This document shows positions 1 to 9,519 of a stretch of DNA of 32,569 bases, piece after piece; within the stretch, counting starts at the first letter, position 1, and every line of letters starts with the position of its first letter. Source of the DNA: Desulfomonile tiedjei (lineage in GTDB: Bacteria > Desulfobacterota > Desulfomonilia > Desulfomonilales > Desulfomonilaceae); NCBI GenBank assembly GCA_016212935.1, contig JACRDE010000582.1:1-32569 (forward strand), read 5' to 3'. The translations under genes and the position numbers were made by a program. Below the pieces are notes generated by a model. That model saw only the letters and a program-made list of their open reading frames with translations. It made no database searches and had not been told where the DNA came from.

Positions 1-627
1 AAGAAGGGTTTCCCCGATTTTACTTCTTTGATGGAGGGTTAGTATAATCTGTATGTTGCGCCCGTTTGGTCGAGGCGTACAAGGCACTGCACTGCGCCTG
101 AGTTGCTCGACCAATAGTGTCACTTGACGCTTTTGATACAGCCCTGCCCGTAGCGCAATGTTGCGCTTCGGTGGTCCCTCTTGCTGTTCCGTTGCCATTG
201 CCCCTTCGGAGAACATACGTACAGGCCTTTTGTTGGCACTTTGCTCTCTTTCTGGCTCGGCTGCCGTAACGTTCGCCACTTCTTCAGCGCCAGTGAATTC
301 AAGGCCAAAACCAGCAAACCTGAGCGCCCGAGCTACGCCCAGTGTTTCCGCCAGCTCAATGAGGCACTCAGCCAGCCTTGAATCTCTCTGGTTGTTTGCA
401 GTGCCATACCCGACGAACCGGACTTTGTTCGTAACTGCGGAGCATTTGAAGATGGCGTACTGGCCGTCCCAACTCACCATCTCAGTTTGCAGGTTGAGGT
501 TTTGATTTTCTTCGTGTGCCAGCCTCAATCTGCCGCCGATTATAGGGAATACCCGTGTCTGCCATTCGTTGCCGACTTTTACTTTTCGGCTGACCAACTC
601 ATCTTCTCGGAATCCGTTTGCGCTCAT
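1..627 (-). CDS. Partial CDS (3' end off the window): plasmid/phage-type conserved protein with an 'AECLIELAETLGVARALRFAGFGLEFTGAEEVANV' segment
   Basis: Manual minus-strand translation from ATG at 627 (MSANGFREDELVSRKVKVGNEWQTRVFPIIGGRLRLAHEENQNLNLQTEMVSWDGQYAIFKC...) is open to position 1 (209 codons). AAGGAG Shine-Dalgarno just upstream. Absent from the ORF track because no stop lies in the window. The segment resembles proteins common on plasmids and phages (recollection, not searched). Confidence 0.7.
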   Translation of the reverse strand, partial: MSANGFREDELVSRKVKVGNEWQTRVFPIIGGRLRLAHEENQNLNLQTEMVSWDGQYAIFKCSAVTNKVRFVGYGTANNQRDSRLAECLIELAETLGVARALRFAGFGLEFTGAEEVANVTAAEPEREQSANKRPVRMFSEGAMATEQQEGPPKRNIALRAGLYQKRQVTLLVEQLRRSAVPCTPRPNGRNIQIILTLHQRSKIGETLL

Positions 628-670
628 GGTTGTGCTCCTTTCTAGTTTGTTCTGTTTCTCAGTAGATTTA

Positions 671-835
671 TCAGCGCCTGCCTGCGCCCAATGCCACCGC
701 TCCTGCACCCACAGCCACAGCAGCGTCATCAACCCATCCCACGACAGGGATAACGTCAGGAATAAGGTCGATGGGGCTGAGGACATACAGTAGAGCCATA
801 ATCAGGATGAATGTGACGAATCCGTTGTCTCGCAT
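671..835 (-). CDS. Small DUF1232 (YkvA-like) membrane protein, 54 aa
   Basis: Minus-strand MRDNGFVTFILIMALLYVLSPIDLIPDVIPVVGWVDDAAVAVGAGAVALGAGRR*. 'SPIDLIPDVIPVVGWVDDAAV' matches the DUF1232 signature. Strong AAGGAGGA upstream of the ATG. Below the ORF-track length cutoff. Confidence 0.8.
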   Translation of the reverse strand: MRDNGFVTFILIMALLYVLSPIDLIPDVIPVVGWVDDAAVAVGAGAVALGAGRR

Positions 836-1426
836 ATGCGTGTCCTCCTTTTCTTTTGATCAGGTCTATCCTTCAGGATGACCCTCTTGTACCCTTAAAT
901 ATAATATGATTCTAATGGGATAATGATTGCTCTAGCGTTGGGTGCAGGCAAATGTTGGAATTTCACCCATGCTTGACCATTGCCCCGAGAAGTACGTCTC
1001 GGAGAATTTATCTGGCTAAGCCTCAGGGCATTTATCATCGGGACTTGCTTACTGTCAGTCGATATGGAATCGAACGGGAATCGAGGCAAGGAGTAGAACG
1101 GCTGAGCTCCTATAATTACAAGCAAAGGCTCTACTAGAGTTGTGATTCCTGCGAGTCGTGTCTCTGGAGCAGGACAAGCCTATGATCTCAAGATCTCTAA
1201 CGGTATGAATTTCCGGGCCCCAACATCAGAAGAGGTGGACAGAGGAGCGATACCACTCGGATCGAGTACTACATGAATATTTAGTAATTGGCGTGTCCTG
1301 GCATATCGTCCAGTCCCCTTCTGGAAAAAGTAGCTGAGCCATAAAGTTGAAGCATAGGAGCGGGGTTTCTTGCTTCTGCCAAGAGTCACGTCGGAAGACT
1401 CATGGCGGTGTCACATTACTACTACT

Positions 1427-1474
1427 GGGGCAACTCCTTGCAGTGCTTTTGTCCGCGTTGCAAGGAGTTGCCCC
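1427..1474. repeat. Perfect 16-bp inverted repeat (16-nt loop) 3' of the CRP/FNR-like gene
   Basis: GGGGCAACTCCTTGCA (1427-1442) / TGCAAGGAGTTGCCCC (1459-1474). No T-tract follows on either strand, so not a canonical intrinsic terminator. Confidence 0.8.
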
Positions 1475-1496
1475 GCGAGTCTATAGCTTCTGCCAA

Positions 1497-1955
1497 TCAT
1501 CCATAAGATGGAGTAACTTCCTTGAGGCTACCTTCAGACAGAAAAGCTTCGTAGTTGTGGATCAATCTCTGGACGACGGCTCCAGCTAGCCTCTTGTAAA
1601 ACATCATGCCGCTTGCAGTATCCTTCTCGAATATTTTGTTCAGGCTTTCCTTTTTAATTTTTATTATTTTGCTGGAGGCTACACACTCAGCGGTGGCTGT
1701 ATAAGCAGGTCGATCAACCAAGCCGGTCCATCCAAATGCCTCTCCCGGAAGGTTGACCGTATAAGTGATCTCAGCCTTCGTCCCAATGAACAACCGAACT
1801 CTGCCCTCAACCAGGATGTAGAAGTACTGTGCAGGAGTGCCTGCCTCAAAAATGAGTTTTCCTGGTTCGTAGGTCTCTTCAATCATGATTTTGGAGATCT
1901 CGTTCGTGACCTCCGGTCCCAGATCCTTGAACAACTCCGCTTTCTGGATAATCAT
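1497..1955 (-). CDS. Cyclic nucleotide-binding domain protein (CRP/FNR family effector domain, no HTH evident)
   Basis: 152 aa; 'PGKLIFEAGTPAQYFYILVEGRVRLF...NLPGEAFGWTGLVDRPAYTATAECVASSKIIKIKKESL' is cNMP-binding-like. Good SD (AAGGAGAATCCTATG). Ends before an HTH domain. Confidence 0.85.
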   Translation of the reverse strand: MIIQKAELFKDLGPEVTNEISKIMIEETYEPGKLIFEAGTPAQYFYILVEGRVRLFIGTKAEITYTVNLPGEAFGWTGLVDRPAYTATAECVASSKIIKIKKESLNKIFEKDTASGMMFYKRLAGAVVQRLIHNYEAFLSEGSLKEVTPSYG

Positions 1956-2021
1956 AGGATTCTCCTTCCTTTGGAAACGACATTTGTACGATCTGGTTCA
2001 ATTCGACGGAATTCCGTCCAG

Positions 2022-2600
2022 TCATTCTTGAGGTTCAGATGGCTCCTTGCCGACGATTTTCCTCCTTTTCCGGTCCTTGAGCTGGCTGTGCTCATAGACT
2101 TTCAGCGCGAAATCCTGAAAAAGGGTTTCACAAGTCTTTATTTTTTCAGCAGCTGCCTTGCGCAAGGGTGCTTCCACGATGTCCCTTTTCTCCACCTTCT
2201 TCAGCCACTGCTTCAGTTTTTCAAGCTCCTCTTCGTTTTCTTCGACCTCAGCAAAAATGAAATTCTGCCTGTCGATCTCGAATTCTATTTCTTTTGCGTA
2301 GTCTTCACACTTGCCTATAATCTCTTTATATTCTTCATTTCTGGATTCCACAAAAGCCTTGCTTATACGCGCTTCCTGCTCTTTGTTTAAGACTTTGCCA
2401 TCGATGAGCAGACCCTCACCCTTCCAGTTTTCAATATCCTGTATGAGCTTTCTGACTTCACTGACTCGCTCGTTCGAATAAGGAAGGACCCACACTGATT
2501 GGTGATTAACCGCTCCGAGCTTCTTGACCTGCCTCCAAACGGAAACCCTGGCCCGTGATGGACGTGACGGAAGCGTATATGAAAAAAAGAGCCATCTCAT
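2022..2600 (-). CDS. ChrB N-terminal domain-like protein
   Basis: Internal start 'MRWLFFSYTLPSRPSRARVSVWRQVKKLGAVNHQSVWVLP' matches the ChrB N-terminal pattern. Charged helical C-terminus. Confidence 0.7.
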   Translation of the reverse strand: MRWLFFSYTLPSRPSRARVSVWRQVKKLGAVNHQSVWVLPYSNERVSEVRKLIQDIENWKGEGLLIDGKVLNKEQEARISKAFVESRNEEYKEIIGKCEDYAKEIEFEIDRQNFIFAEVEENEEELEKLKQWLKKVEKRDIVEAPLRKAAAEKIKTCETLFQDFALKVYEHSQLKDRKRRKIVGKEPSEPQE

Positions 2601-2658
2601 GTAACCATTGTTACCTGGAGTAACATGAGAGTCAATCGCAACTTTCTTCTGTGGTCGT

Positions 2659-3858
2659 TTAATCAGTGTTTCGTTTCCTTTTTGCCGCCAGCAGGATTGG
2701 GACGGAGATGAGTTGCGATGCCACAGAAAACACAATGAGGGTGCTCAGTGAAAAATCGTACAGGATGCCCATGAACGCACTTCCCACAAACCAAAACAAT
2801 CCGTAGCCTGTGTTAAACACACCGAAAGCAAAGCCGAGCCTGTTCGTGGGAACCATGCCGGCAATGGCGGCCCTCATTATGGATTCCTGGGCTCCCATGC
2901 CCACGCCCCATAATGCCATTCCCGCGAGTGCCCAATAAAATCCACCCATGAACACCAGCGGAGCAAAAAACGATGACAGCAAGATAGCTATGATCATTAC
3001 CGAAAAGCCCAGCCTGTCAAAGAGACGCCCCAAAAGGAGGGCGGCTAAGGCATCGACACCCATTGCCACCGCATAAAAGATTGGAATCCAGTAATCCGGA
3101 ACTGCGGACACTTTTTTGAAGTGATAGGCTACAAGAGGAAAGTCAGCGTATCCAGCAGCAACGCAGCCGATAGCAATCACGTAAAACCAATAAGTTTTCG
3201 GAAAGCCATCACTCTGCAACTTGACCGAAGCTGGTTCAAGATCTTGAGGATTCGGGTACAGCTTGTATGCAGTGAAAAGGACGCTCAGCGCAATAAGGGC
3301 AGGGATAAGCAATAATCCGAATCCCGACTGATAGTCACCTCTGAAATGGAAAACAGCAGCCACGACCAAGGGGCCGAGAACGGCTCCCATCTGGTCTAGA
3401 GCCTCATGTAGACCAAATCCCCAACCCCGCCCAATCTGGTCGGAAGCGCAGGAAAGCATCACGTCACGGGCAGGCGTTCTGACCGCTTTGCCCATTCTTT
3501 CCGCAACCATCAGGATAGCCGCAATTTCCCAGTGCCCAGCCAATGCCAAAAGAGGCACTGCCAACAGGTTCATGCCATAGCCCAAAAACACGATGGCCCA
3601 ATACTGCCTTGTTTTGTCAGCAAAATAGCCTGATGCCAGTCGCAAAGCATATCCTACTAGTTCCCCAAATCCGGCAAGCACTCCCACTACCGTTGCGCTT
3701 GCTCCCAATGTTGCCAAGAATGGTCCTGTTATGCTGCGGGCTCCCTCATATGTGAAATCCGAAAATAGACTGACCACCCCAATCAGGACTACGAACTTTG
3801 TTGCGGTCACCGGTGAAATGTCGCAGGATCGCCTTACTGCATGTAATTGTTTTTTCAT
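2659..3858 (-). CDS. MFS transporter
   Basis: 399 aa, about 12 hydrophobic segments, 'GYFADKTRQYWAIVFLGYGMN' and 'ERMGKAVRTPARDVMLS' MFS-type motifs. Confidence 0.85.
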   Translation of the reverse strand: MKKQLHAVRRSCDISPVTATKFVVLIGVVSLFSDFTYEGARSITGPFLATLGASATVVGVLAGFGELVGYALRLASGYFADKTRQYWAIVFLGYGMNLLAVPLLALAGHWEIAAILMVAERMGKAVRTPARDVMLSCASDQIGRGWGFGLHEALDQMGAVLGPLVVAAVFHFRGDYQSGFGLLLIPALIALSVLFTAYKLYPNPQDLEPASVKLQSDGFPKTYWFYVIAIGCVAAGYADFPLVAYHFKKVSAVPDYWIPIFYAVAMGVDALAALLLGRLFDRLGFSVMIIAILLSSFFAPLVFMGGFYWALAGMALWGVGMGAQESIMRAAIAGMVPTNRLGFAFGVFNTGYGLFWFVGSAFMGILYDFSLSTLIVFSVASQLISVPILLAAKRKRNTD

Positions 3859-3862
3859 GAGT

Positions 3863-4942
3863 TCATGATCTCCATGTAGGATGAAGCTCTTTGGCCGTAT
3901 TCCGAGTCATCTCGCTCAATGGATTTTCAGGACAAAAGAATATCTTGTAGAGCACGAATGAGACGATTCCTGCCACTATTGGTGTAAGAAACCATGAGAT
4001 CACGATTTCCTTCATGTCAACGGTTTTGATTCCTCTGGCTCCTCCCGCTCCGCCGACGCCTCAGATGAGAGCTTGGTTCATGGAAGTCGGGTAACCCATG
4101 AAAGCGCATGTGTGAGCGGTAATGCTCTGAGCCACTTTCGCTCCAACTCCCATGTTTAGATCCAGTTGCACAATCCCCTTGCCGACCTTTTCGAGAATCG
4201 GACGGCCCAAGGTCAAGGCTCTGACGGCAATAACGATGCCGCCGATGAACCCGGCCTGCATTTCAGTGGTGAGCTTGAGTCCGAAAAAAACGCCGACAGC
4301 GTTACCCGTGTTGTTCGCTCCCAAGGTGTACGCCGCGTAGCAGCATCCGACCACAAGAAAATATCCCAAGAACTTCTCGGCTCGTTGAGATCGGCCCTTC
4401 ATTATCCAGTCCGTCAGATGGGTAAATACATACCCCAGAATGGCCGCTACAATGGGTGTGGCCACCCACGTCACACACAAGAAGATGATAGTCGTCCCCC
4501 AGAAGACCGGAGCGCCCATGGCCAACGCTGAACCGACAACAGAGAAACAGGCCAACTGGGAGGTAGATACCGGCCATTTCGTCCAGGTATTTGCCGCGGT
4601 CACTACGGCTGCTGTAAACATCATGGTCATAGCACCGAGAGGGGTCATGTCCTCTCCTCTGATTATCCCGGTGCCAACGGTAGCGACCACATTGTGGCTT
4701 TCAAAGGTGGCGCCGAGCATGGCAAAGATTGCAATCAGGATGGTCGCTGTTATCGACTTTGGGTCTGTTTCCCGCGCTCGCACCTCCGAGACCAATACCT
4801 GTAATGAACTGAGAACCTGCTGTTCCGCGAAACCACTCCACAGCGCTTCCATATCACTGCCCATAGGCAATCGTGAGGTCTTCTTATGGGACTTCAACTG
4901 CATATCCCCTATTGAAACGTTGAAATGGTCCTTGATTGCCAT
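3863..4942 (-). pseudogene. PiT-family inorganic phosphate permease interrupted by an in-frame TGA at 4061-4063
   Basis: ORF 4061..4942 is PiT-like ('LGANNTGNAVG', 'PVSTSQ', 'YPTSMNQALI'). After the TGA the same frame stays open for 65 codons to 3863 (GVGGAGGARGIKTVDMKEIVISWFLTPIVAGIVSFVLYKIFFCPENPLSEMTRNTAKELHPTWRS*), the expected PiT C-terminus. Confidence 0.75.
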
Positions 4943-4952
4943 CGGGTAGGTC

Positions 4953-5498
4953 CTAATACCTCAGGTAATGCCCCTGTAACGTAACCGATGAATTGTGGGA
5001 GTTTCCTCGTAGAAGATCCATCCTCTCTCTGATTTCTGCAAACGCAATAGGACGAAAGTCCCAGCAATCCACACCACCATCTAGTCTTCCCGGTTTGGTA
5101 TAATCCAGCCCGTGGCAATGTCCATGTAGATGCCACGTTCCTCTATCCTGTCCAGGCCACCGTTTATGTGGGTGGTGTGCTAGCCAAAGATTTTGGCCCT
5201 GCACATCGATCGTCATAGACTCCGCGACTTCTACCCAATCCAACGAAAGAAGAGGAAAGGGGTCTGCATTGCCCCTAACTAGAATCTTGTTTCCATGCAG
5301 TTGTTTGAATATTGATAAGATTCCGAGCGAGTACCCGAAATCACCGAGATGGTAGACGGTGTCACGTTCACCCACAACCTTGTTCCAGTTCTGGATGAGG
5401 GCTTTGGTCATTTCTTCTATGCTAGGGAAAGGCCTTTTTCTGAGCTTCCTGTAGTTTTCACCAAAGTGGGTGTCAGCTGTGAAAAAGACATTTGTCAT
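4953..5498 (-). CDS. Calcineurin-like metallophosphoesterase
   Basis: 'MTNVFFTADTHFGE', 'VYHLGDFG', 'VRGNAD', 'LAHHPHKRWPG', 'HLHGHCHG' motifs. ATG at 5498 preceded by GGGGAAGAGA. The longer ORF start at 5639 looks spurious. Confidence 0.88.
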   Translation of the reverse strand: MTNVFFTADTHFGENYRKLRKRPFPSIEEMTKALIQNWNKVVGERDTVYHLGDFGYSLGILSIFKQLHGNKILVRGNADPFPLLSLDWVEVAESMTIDVQGQNLWLAHHPHKRWPGQDRGTWHLHGHCHGLDYTKPGRLDGGVDCWDFRPIAFAEIRERMDLLRGNSHNSSVTLQGHYLRY

Positions 5499-5700
5499 TC
5501 TCTTCCCCTTTCGAGAGTTACGCGACCAACGCTGCAAATAATGACTTTCTTCATGTAGGTGGTGACCATTCCATCGTTCTTGATAAGAAGCATGGCGGAC
5601 CGTAGCCGATGTAGTGCGAAATGCCTCTTCGGAGACCATTACCCCTAACGGGCCGTCCAGTCAAACTGCCCCAGTTGAACCCCACCCCCATCTCTTGGTC

Positions 5701-5925
5701 CTATTTTGGACAGAGAACGTACCCGTAGCAGACCCACCCGCGGGCCCGGCAACGGTCAGTCGTGGTTGTAACACACTGCCTTTCCCGTCCCACCACAGTG
5801 CCACCCTCACAACAAGTGCAGCACTGATTGCCATAGCTGCCATCCCAAGGAGCAGCTTGAGCCATGACTTCGGCGGGGGCCAAGATGGTCAGTATTGCCA
5901 AGATGACTGCCAGGATCGTTTCCAT
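5701..5925 (-). CDS. Small secreted Cys-rich protein, 74 aa
   Basis: METILAVILAILTILAPAEVMAQAAPWDGSYGNQCCTCCEGG...: signal peptide (cleavage likely after AQA) then 8 Cys. AAGGAGGTATTTATGG start context. Confidence 0.65.
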   Translation of the reverse strand: METILAVILAILTILAPAEVMAQAAPWDGSYGNQCCTCCEGGTVVGRERQCVTTTTDRCRARGWVCYGYVLCPK

Positions 5926-6090
5926 AAATACCTCCTTTTGTATACACGCGAGATCCACAAGAGCATACCACGGGTCCTCGACCTAATTTCAATGCATTCT
6001 TTGTCGTCCGTGACGGTAATGTTTTCCTCTTGGCGGTAGTAGCTTCACGCTTGCGGTAGCACTCAACTCCTCTCAGGGGCTTACCAATTA

Positions 6091-6630
6091 TCAGTTCCTC
6101 GCTTCGTATGGCTCGGAATGACCCTTGTGTCTCCGCCAGTTTGCCTCATATAGCTCCGTGAGTTCTTCAGACCTTAGAAAGATGATGTTCTCAGCGTTGC
6201 TCTCTTCGGCTGCCCTGGTGAAGTTGAACGATCCGGTAATCACCACGGCCCGATCAAGAATCATGACCTTGTCATGAGCGAGCGCATGATGCCCATCGAT
6301 GTACGTGGGTATTCCAGAATTCGCCAGGAAGGTTGCCGAAGTATACTTTTCAGCTCTTTGGCTCTTATCGAGAATCACTTCGATCTTCACGCCTCGCTTG
6401 TGTGCATCGACCAGCGCTTTAGCAATGGGAACAGAAGTGAATGAGTAGGCCTGGACCAGAATTTGGGACTTCGCGGATCGTATCTCACTGACAATCGCTG
6501 CGGCACAGCCGCCCTTCGGACTGAACAAGACCTTGGTGGGCGCGTTGTCCAAGATGAGATCAGCCGAGTAGGCAGGGGTACAGATTACGGCTACAAAGAG
6601 GACGAGTCTTGCTAACGCTCTGATTGTCAT
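6091..6630 (-). CDS. Secreted phospholipase D-family (Nuc-like) endonuclease
   Basis: N-terminal signal peptide and one HKD motif 'HDKVMILDRAVVITGSFNFTRAAEESNAEN'. Confidence 0.88.
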   Translation of the reverse strand: MTIRALARLVLFVAVICTPAYSADLILDNAPTKVLFSPKGGCAAAIVSEIRSAKSQILVQAYSFTSVPIAKALVDAHKRGVKIEVILDKSQRAEKYTSATFLANSGIPTYIDGHHALAHDKVMILDRAVVITGSFNFTRAAEESNAENIIFLRSEELTELYEANWRRHKGHSEPYEARN

Positions 6631-6891
6631 GCTCCCACCTGTCCATCAGTTATTGATCCTTATCGAGATTGCACAGCGTTCCTGCTGCGAGTTCCGCGCT
6701 GGAGCCCTCCTCTCGGTTTCCTGGCGAGGCCCCTTCGTTCTTGGGAAAGACGCTCATGTGGACTGTCTAACTGTCATACTCCAGACCCGATCCTACGATC
6801 TCCGGCGATTCCAGGCGCAGGTCGAGGCCCATAGCGTCTGATTGACGCTTTTCGCGACCGCATCTCGTCGGTGGACTATCCTCGCGTAACT

Positions 6892-7038
6892 TCACCGCCA
6901 GATCGTCTTTAGAACGACGAAGGCGCAGAGGAACAAGGTCAGACACAAAAAGAAGAGCGAATAATGGCACAGTTCTCGCGCCATCTCTGTCTGACGCAGT
7001 TTCTTTCTCCATCCCTGAAGAAGATTCATCCTTACCAT
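6892..7038 (-). CDS. Possible 48-aa single-pass membrane protein
   Basis: MVRMNLLQGWRKKLRQTEMARELCHYSLFFLCLTLFLCAFVVLKTIWR*; GGAGGAG upstream of ATG; one hydrophobic helix. Below ORF-track cutoff. Confidence 0.4.
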   Translation of the reverse strand: MVRMNLLQGWRKKLRQTEMARELCHYSLFFLCLTLFLCAFVVLKTIWR

Positions 7039-7492
7039 CGGTCTACTCCTCCGTAACGTTCCATCAGGTCGCTGTGGTCCTCAACCCGCACTGCCGATTC
7101 CGTTCCCGCGTCGAGAGGATTCGGCAATGCACCCCTCACACATGGTATACGATATTTGTCGCTGGAATCTTTCACAAGCTGGCCCTTTTTTCTCACCATC
7201 TTCGTTCATGGTTTACGGCCTCACGTTTCCGGCACTCGGCAAGTGCGTGCGGTCAGCTCCTGAGTTGTTCACGTGAGTCGCCTCCAGTCGAAAACGAGAG
7301 GTTATAGGACCGGTGCACCAGATCTGCCCTGGGTCTTTGACGCGATGCTCCATACAGCAACGGAGAGTCCCTGAAACACCCTGTTTAGTGACTGGGAATT
7401 CGCTCGGTCGGCGGACAGCTTCGCCTATGAAGCGACCGGCGCTCAAAGTGAGCCTTGTTCGCACAGCCATTGATTTCTTTGGCCAATTTCCA

Positions 7493-8506
7493 TTACGGAG
7501 ACGCTGTCATGCGCAGGTAGACCTTGTTCAACTGACGGTCGGCAATAATTGCTATCTGACGTCCGGGTGAAGCGTAACTAAACTCCAATGGTGTCAGCTT
7601 GTTAGGCTTTGCTCTTTCACCCTCTTCGACACGGGCCTTGTGCCGGCCTATACGGACCACGTTTTCTTCGCGTGGGTAACCCGATCGCGCCCGGAGTTGC
7701 GACGAACCCTGCTTGCGACAGGGATCTGACTCTCTTTCCGGCGCTTTGACGGCACTTTCGCGGCTTTCGGGGGTCTTCTCGCGATGCGGGTGCAGCGCCG
7801 GAATAGAGAGAAGACTTTCTCCCAAAGATGCACATTCTCGATCTGGCCGGAGCTCAGGCTGCGCTTTCAACCCAATCTCCTCTGGGCATTCCACAAAACC
7901 GGAAGCCGGGACGAGATCGGCTAGCGGCAAAACGACGGGCCTCCGCCTCGGAATCTCTATTGCGCCAGGTACTGTACCCAAATCTCGTACATCGTCGAGT
8001 ATGGCACTCAACAGCTCGTTGACAGATAAGCCAGCGACCTCCAATAGGTCCGCACAAATCGAAACGCGTTGCAATGGGTACCACCGCTCGCCGATCCAGA
8101 ACCTCCAAACTTGTTTTCTTTCCCGGATGAGGAGACTGCGGACTACTTCCGAAACTGCGGACTCACTTGAGCCTCTGGGCTCACTCCTCCCTAATTCCTT
8201 ACCATAATAAAAGACGAACGGGGAACGCACTTCTGCCGGAATGATCATGAGAGAGAGTCGCTCCACGAGGCAGTCAGAGACCTCGGCGTCCTTGAGTTCG
8301 ACAGATTCGCCAATAGGCAAGTCTTCAGCAATTTTGGCCAGAAGATCCAGGTCGGCGGCGCAATACGGACAGGCTTCCAGGTGCTCCACAACTTCCTGCC
8401 ATTCATAAGGGTCAAGGGATTTCTCAACAAGCCCCTGAATCTCCTCGGTCGTAAGGTGGACATAGTGTCGAACGATATTGATGCACTTGTACAGCTCTTT
8501 CTCCAT
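7493..8506 (-). CDS. Zinc-finger (zf-HC2/anti-sigma-like) protein, soluble paralog of the 10390..12033 product
   Basis: 'HLTTEEIQGLVEKSLDPYEWQEVVEHLEACPYCAADL' (Hx3Cx2C). Collinear similarity to 10390..12033 in zinc finger, 'WRFWIGERWYPL' and 'GRQIAIIADRQLNKVYLRM'. Confidence 0.65.
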   Translation of the reverse strand: MEKELYKCINIVRHYVHLTTEEIQGLVEKSLDPYEWQEVVEHLEACPYCAADLDLLAKIAEDLPIGESVELKDAEVSDCLVERLSLMIIPAEVRSPFVFYYGKELGRSEPRGSSESAVSEVVRSLLIRERKQVWRFWIGERWYPLQRVSICADLLEVAGLSVNELLSAILDDVRDLGTVPGAIEIPRRRPVVLPLADLVPASGFVECPEEIGLKAQPELRPDRECASLGESLLSIPALHPHREKTPESRESAVKAPERESDPCRKQGSSQLRARSGYPREENVVRIGRHKARVEEGERAKPNKLTPLEFSYASPGRQIAIIADRQLNKVYLRMTASP

Positions 8507-8891
8507 AACGTCATCTCGACATCATATTCGCATCTCGCCAAAATTCGGACAGAATCTGGCCACTCCTCATTCTCTGCCGCATGGCTGTGGTCATGCTCTC
8601 CCGCCCACCACAAGACACTCTCGTTCTTGATCGCTCCTCCAGATCCATAAGGACCTTCATGGCGCTGAGCAGTGTCTCCTTTTACTAAATACGTGCCAAA
8701 GTCTCCCTTTCTTGCAGGAACACCGGCGGAGACCCCCTTTCCGTCCGTAATTCCGGAAAAGATAGAGAATTCGGTGGAAGATTTGACGCGTCGGTCACGT
8801 ATACCCTATTGGACACTGTCGCCCGACAGACCGTGTCTCAATCAGGCCGAATCAAGCGCAGACCGGCAATTTCCATATAAGGAGGATGCGG

Positions 8892-9449
8892 TTGAGAAAG
8901 AAACGAATCCTGATCTGTCAGAGCGAGTTAAATGAGCGACCCCACCTGCAAGCGGATGCCTGTGAGCTCCTTTATGAGACGCAATTGGTGAGTACTGGAA
9001 CAGCCGCCGTACGGTGGGCGCTTCAAGCCTTGCCTGAATTGATACTGATGGATATTGACTTGGCTGCTCCCATGGAGGGCATTGAAGCCGCCATGGAGAT
9101 ACGGAGCCACCATGACATACCGGTCATTTTCTTGTCGGACAGCGCGTGTCCGGACACGTTGTCAAAGGCCAAGCTAGCAACGCCTGCCTCTTATCTCGTG
9201 AGACCGGTGTCACCAGCCCAGTTGTGGGCGGCCATAGAAGTGGCTCTATATAATCAGAGCGGAAGCCAGCTTTCGGAAAGGCCCCTCAGGGCACCATCAT
9301 CCACCATTATTCCCATCTGCTCGTACTGCAAAAGGGTGCGTGATACGGCAGGCGACTGGCATCAGATAGAAGAATACCTGAAACTGCACTTAAACACCGT
9401 CTGCACACACAGCATATGCCCAGCCTGCAAGAAGGCTTCATTTCCTTGA
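8892..9449 (+). CDS. Degenerate response-regulator receiver domain plus C-terminal Cys-pair domain
   Basis: 'LPELILMDIDLAAPMEGIEAAMEIRSHHDIPVIFLSDSACPDTLSKAK' is receiver-like. The C-terminal 'IPICSYCKRVRDTAGDWHQIEEYLKLH...HSICPACKKASFP' is a recurrent signalling-protein tail. TTG at 8892 is better spaced from AAGGAGG than the ATG at 8886. Confidence 0.75.
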   Translation: MRKKRILICQSELNERPHLQADACELLYETQLVSTGTAAVRWALQALPELILMDIDLAAPMEGIEAAMEIRSHHDIPVIFLSDSACPDTLSKAKLATPASYLVRPVSPAQLWAAIEVALYNQSGSQLSERPLRAPSSTIIPICSYCKRVRDTAGDWHQIEEYLKLHLNTVCTHSICPACKKASFP

Positions 9450-9519
9450 CCACTTATCGAGGAACGGGCCCTGCTTACTGTCGGCTTTGAAGGAGATTGA
9501 CGGACTCAGAGGCCTTCGG

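Noticed and set aside
158-505. Plus-strand ORF of 115 aa near the window start
   Set aside because: Antisense to the minus-strand 1..627 partial CDS, which has a strong SD and recognisable sequence.
4000-4062. SECIS element downstream of the PiT TGA
   Set aside because: Only short GC-rich pairings (GGC/GCC) could be drawn by hand; no clear bulged stem with apical loop, so selenocysteine is not claimed.
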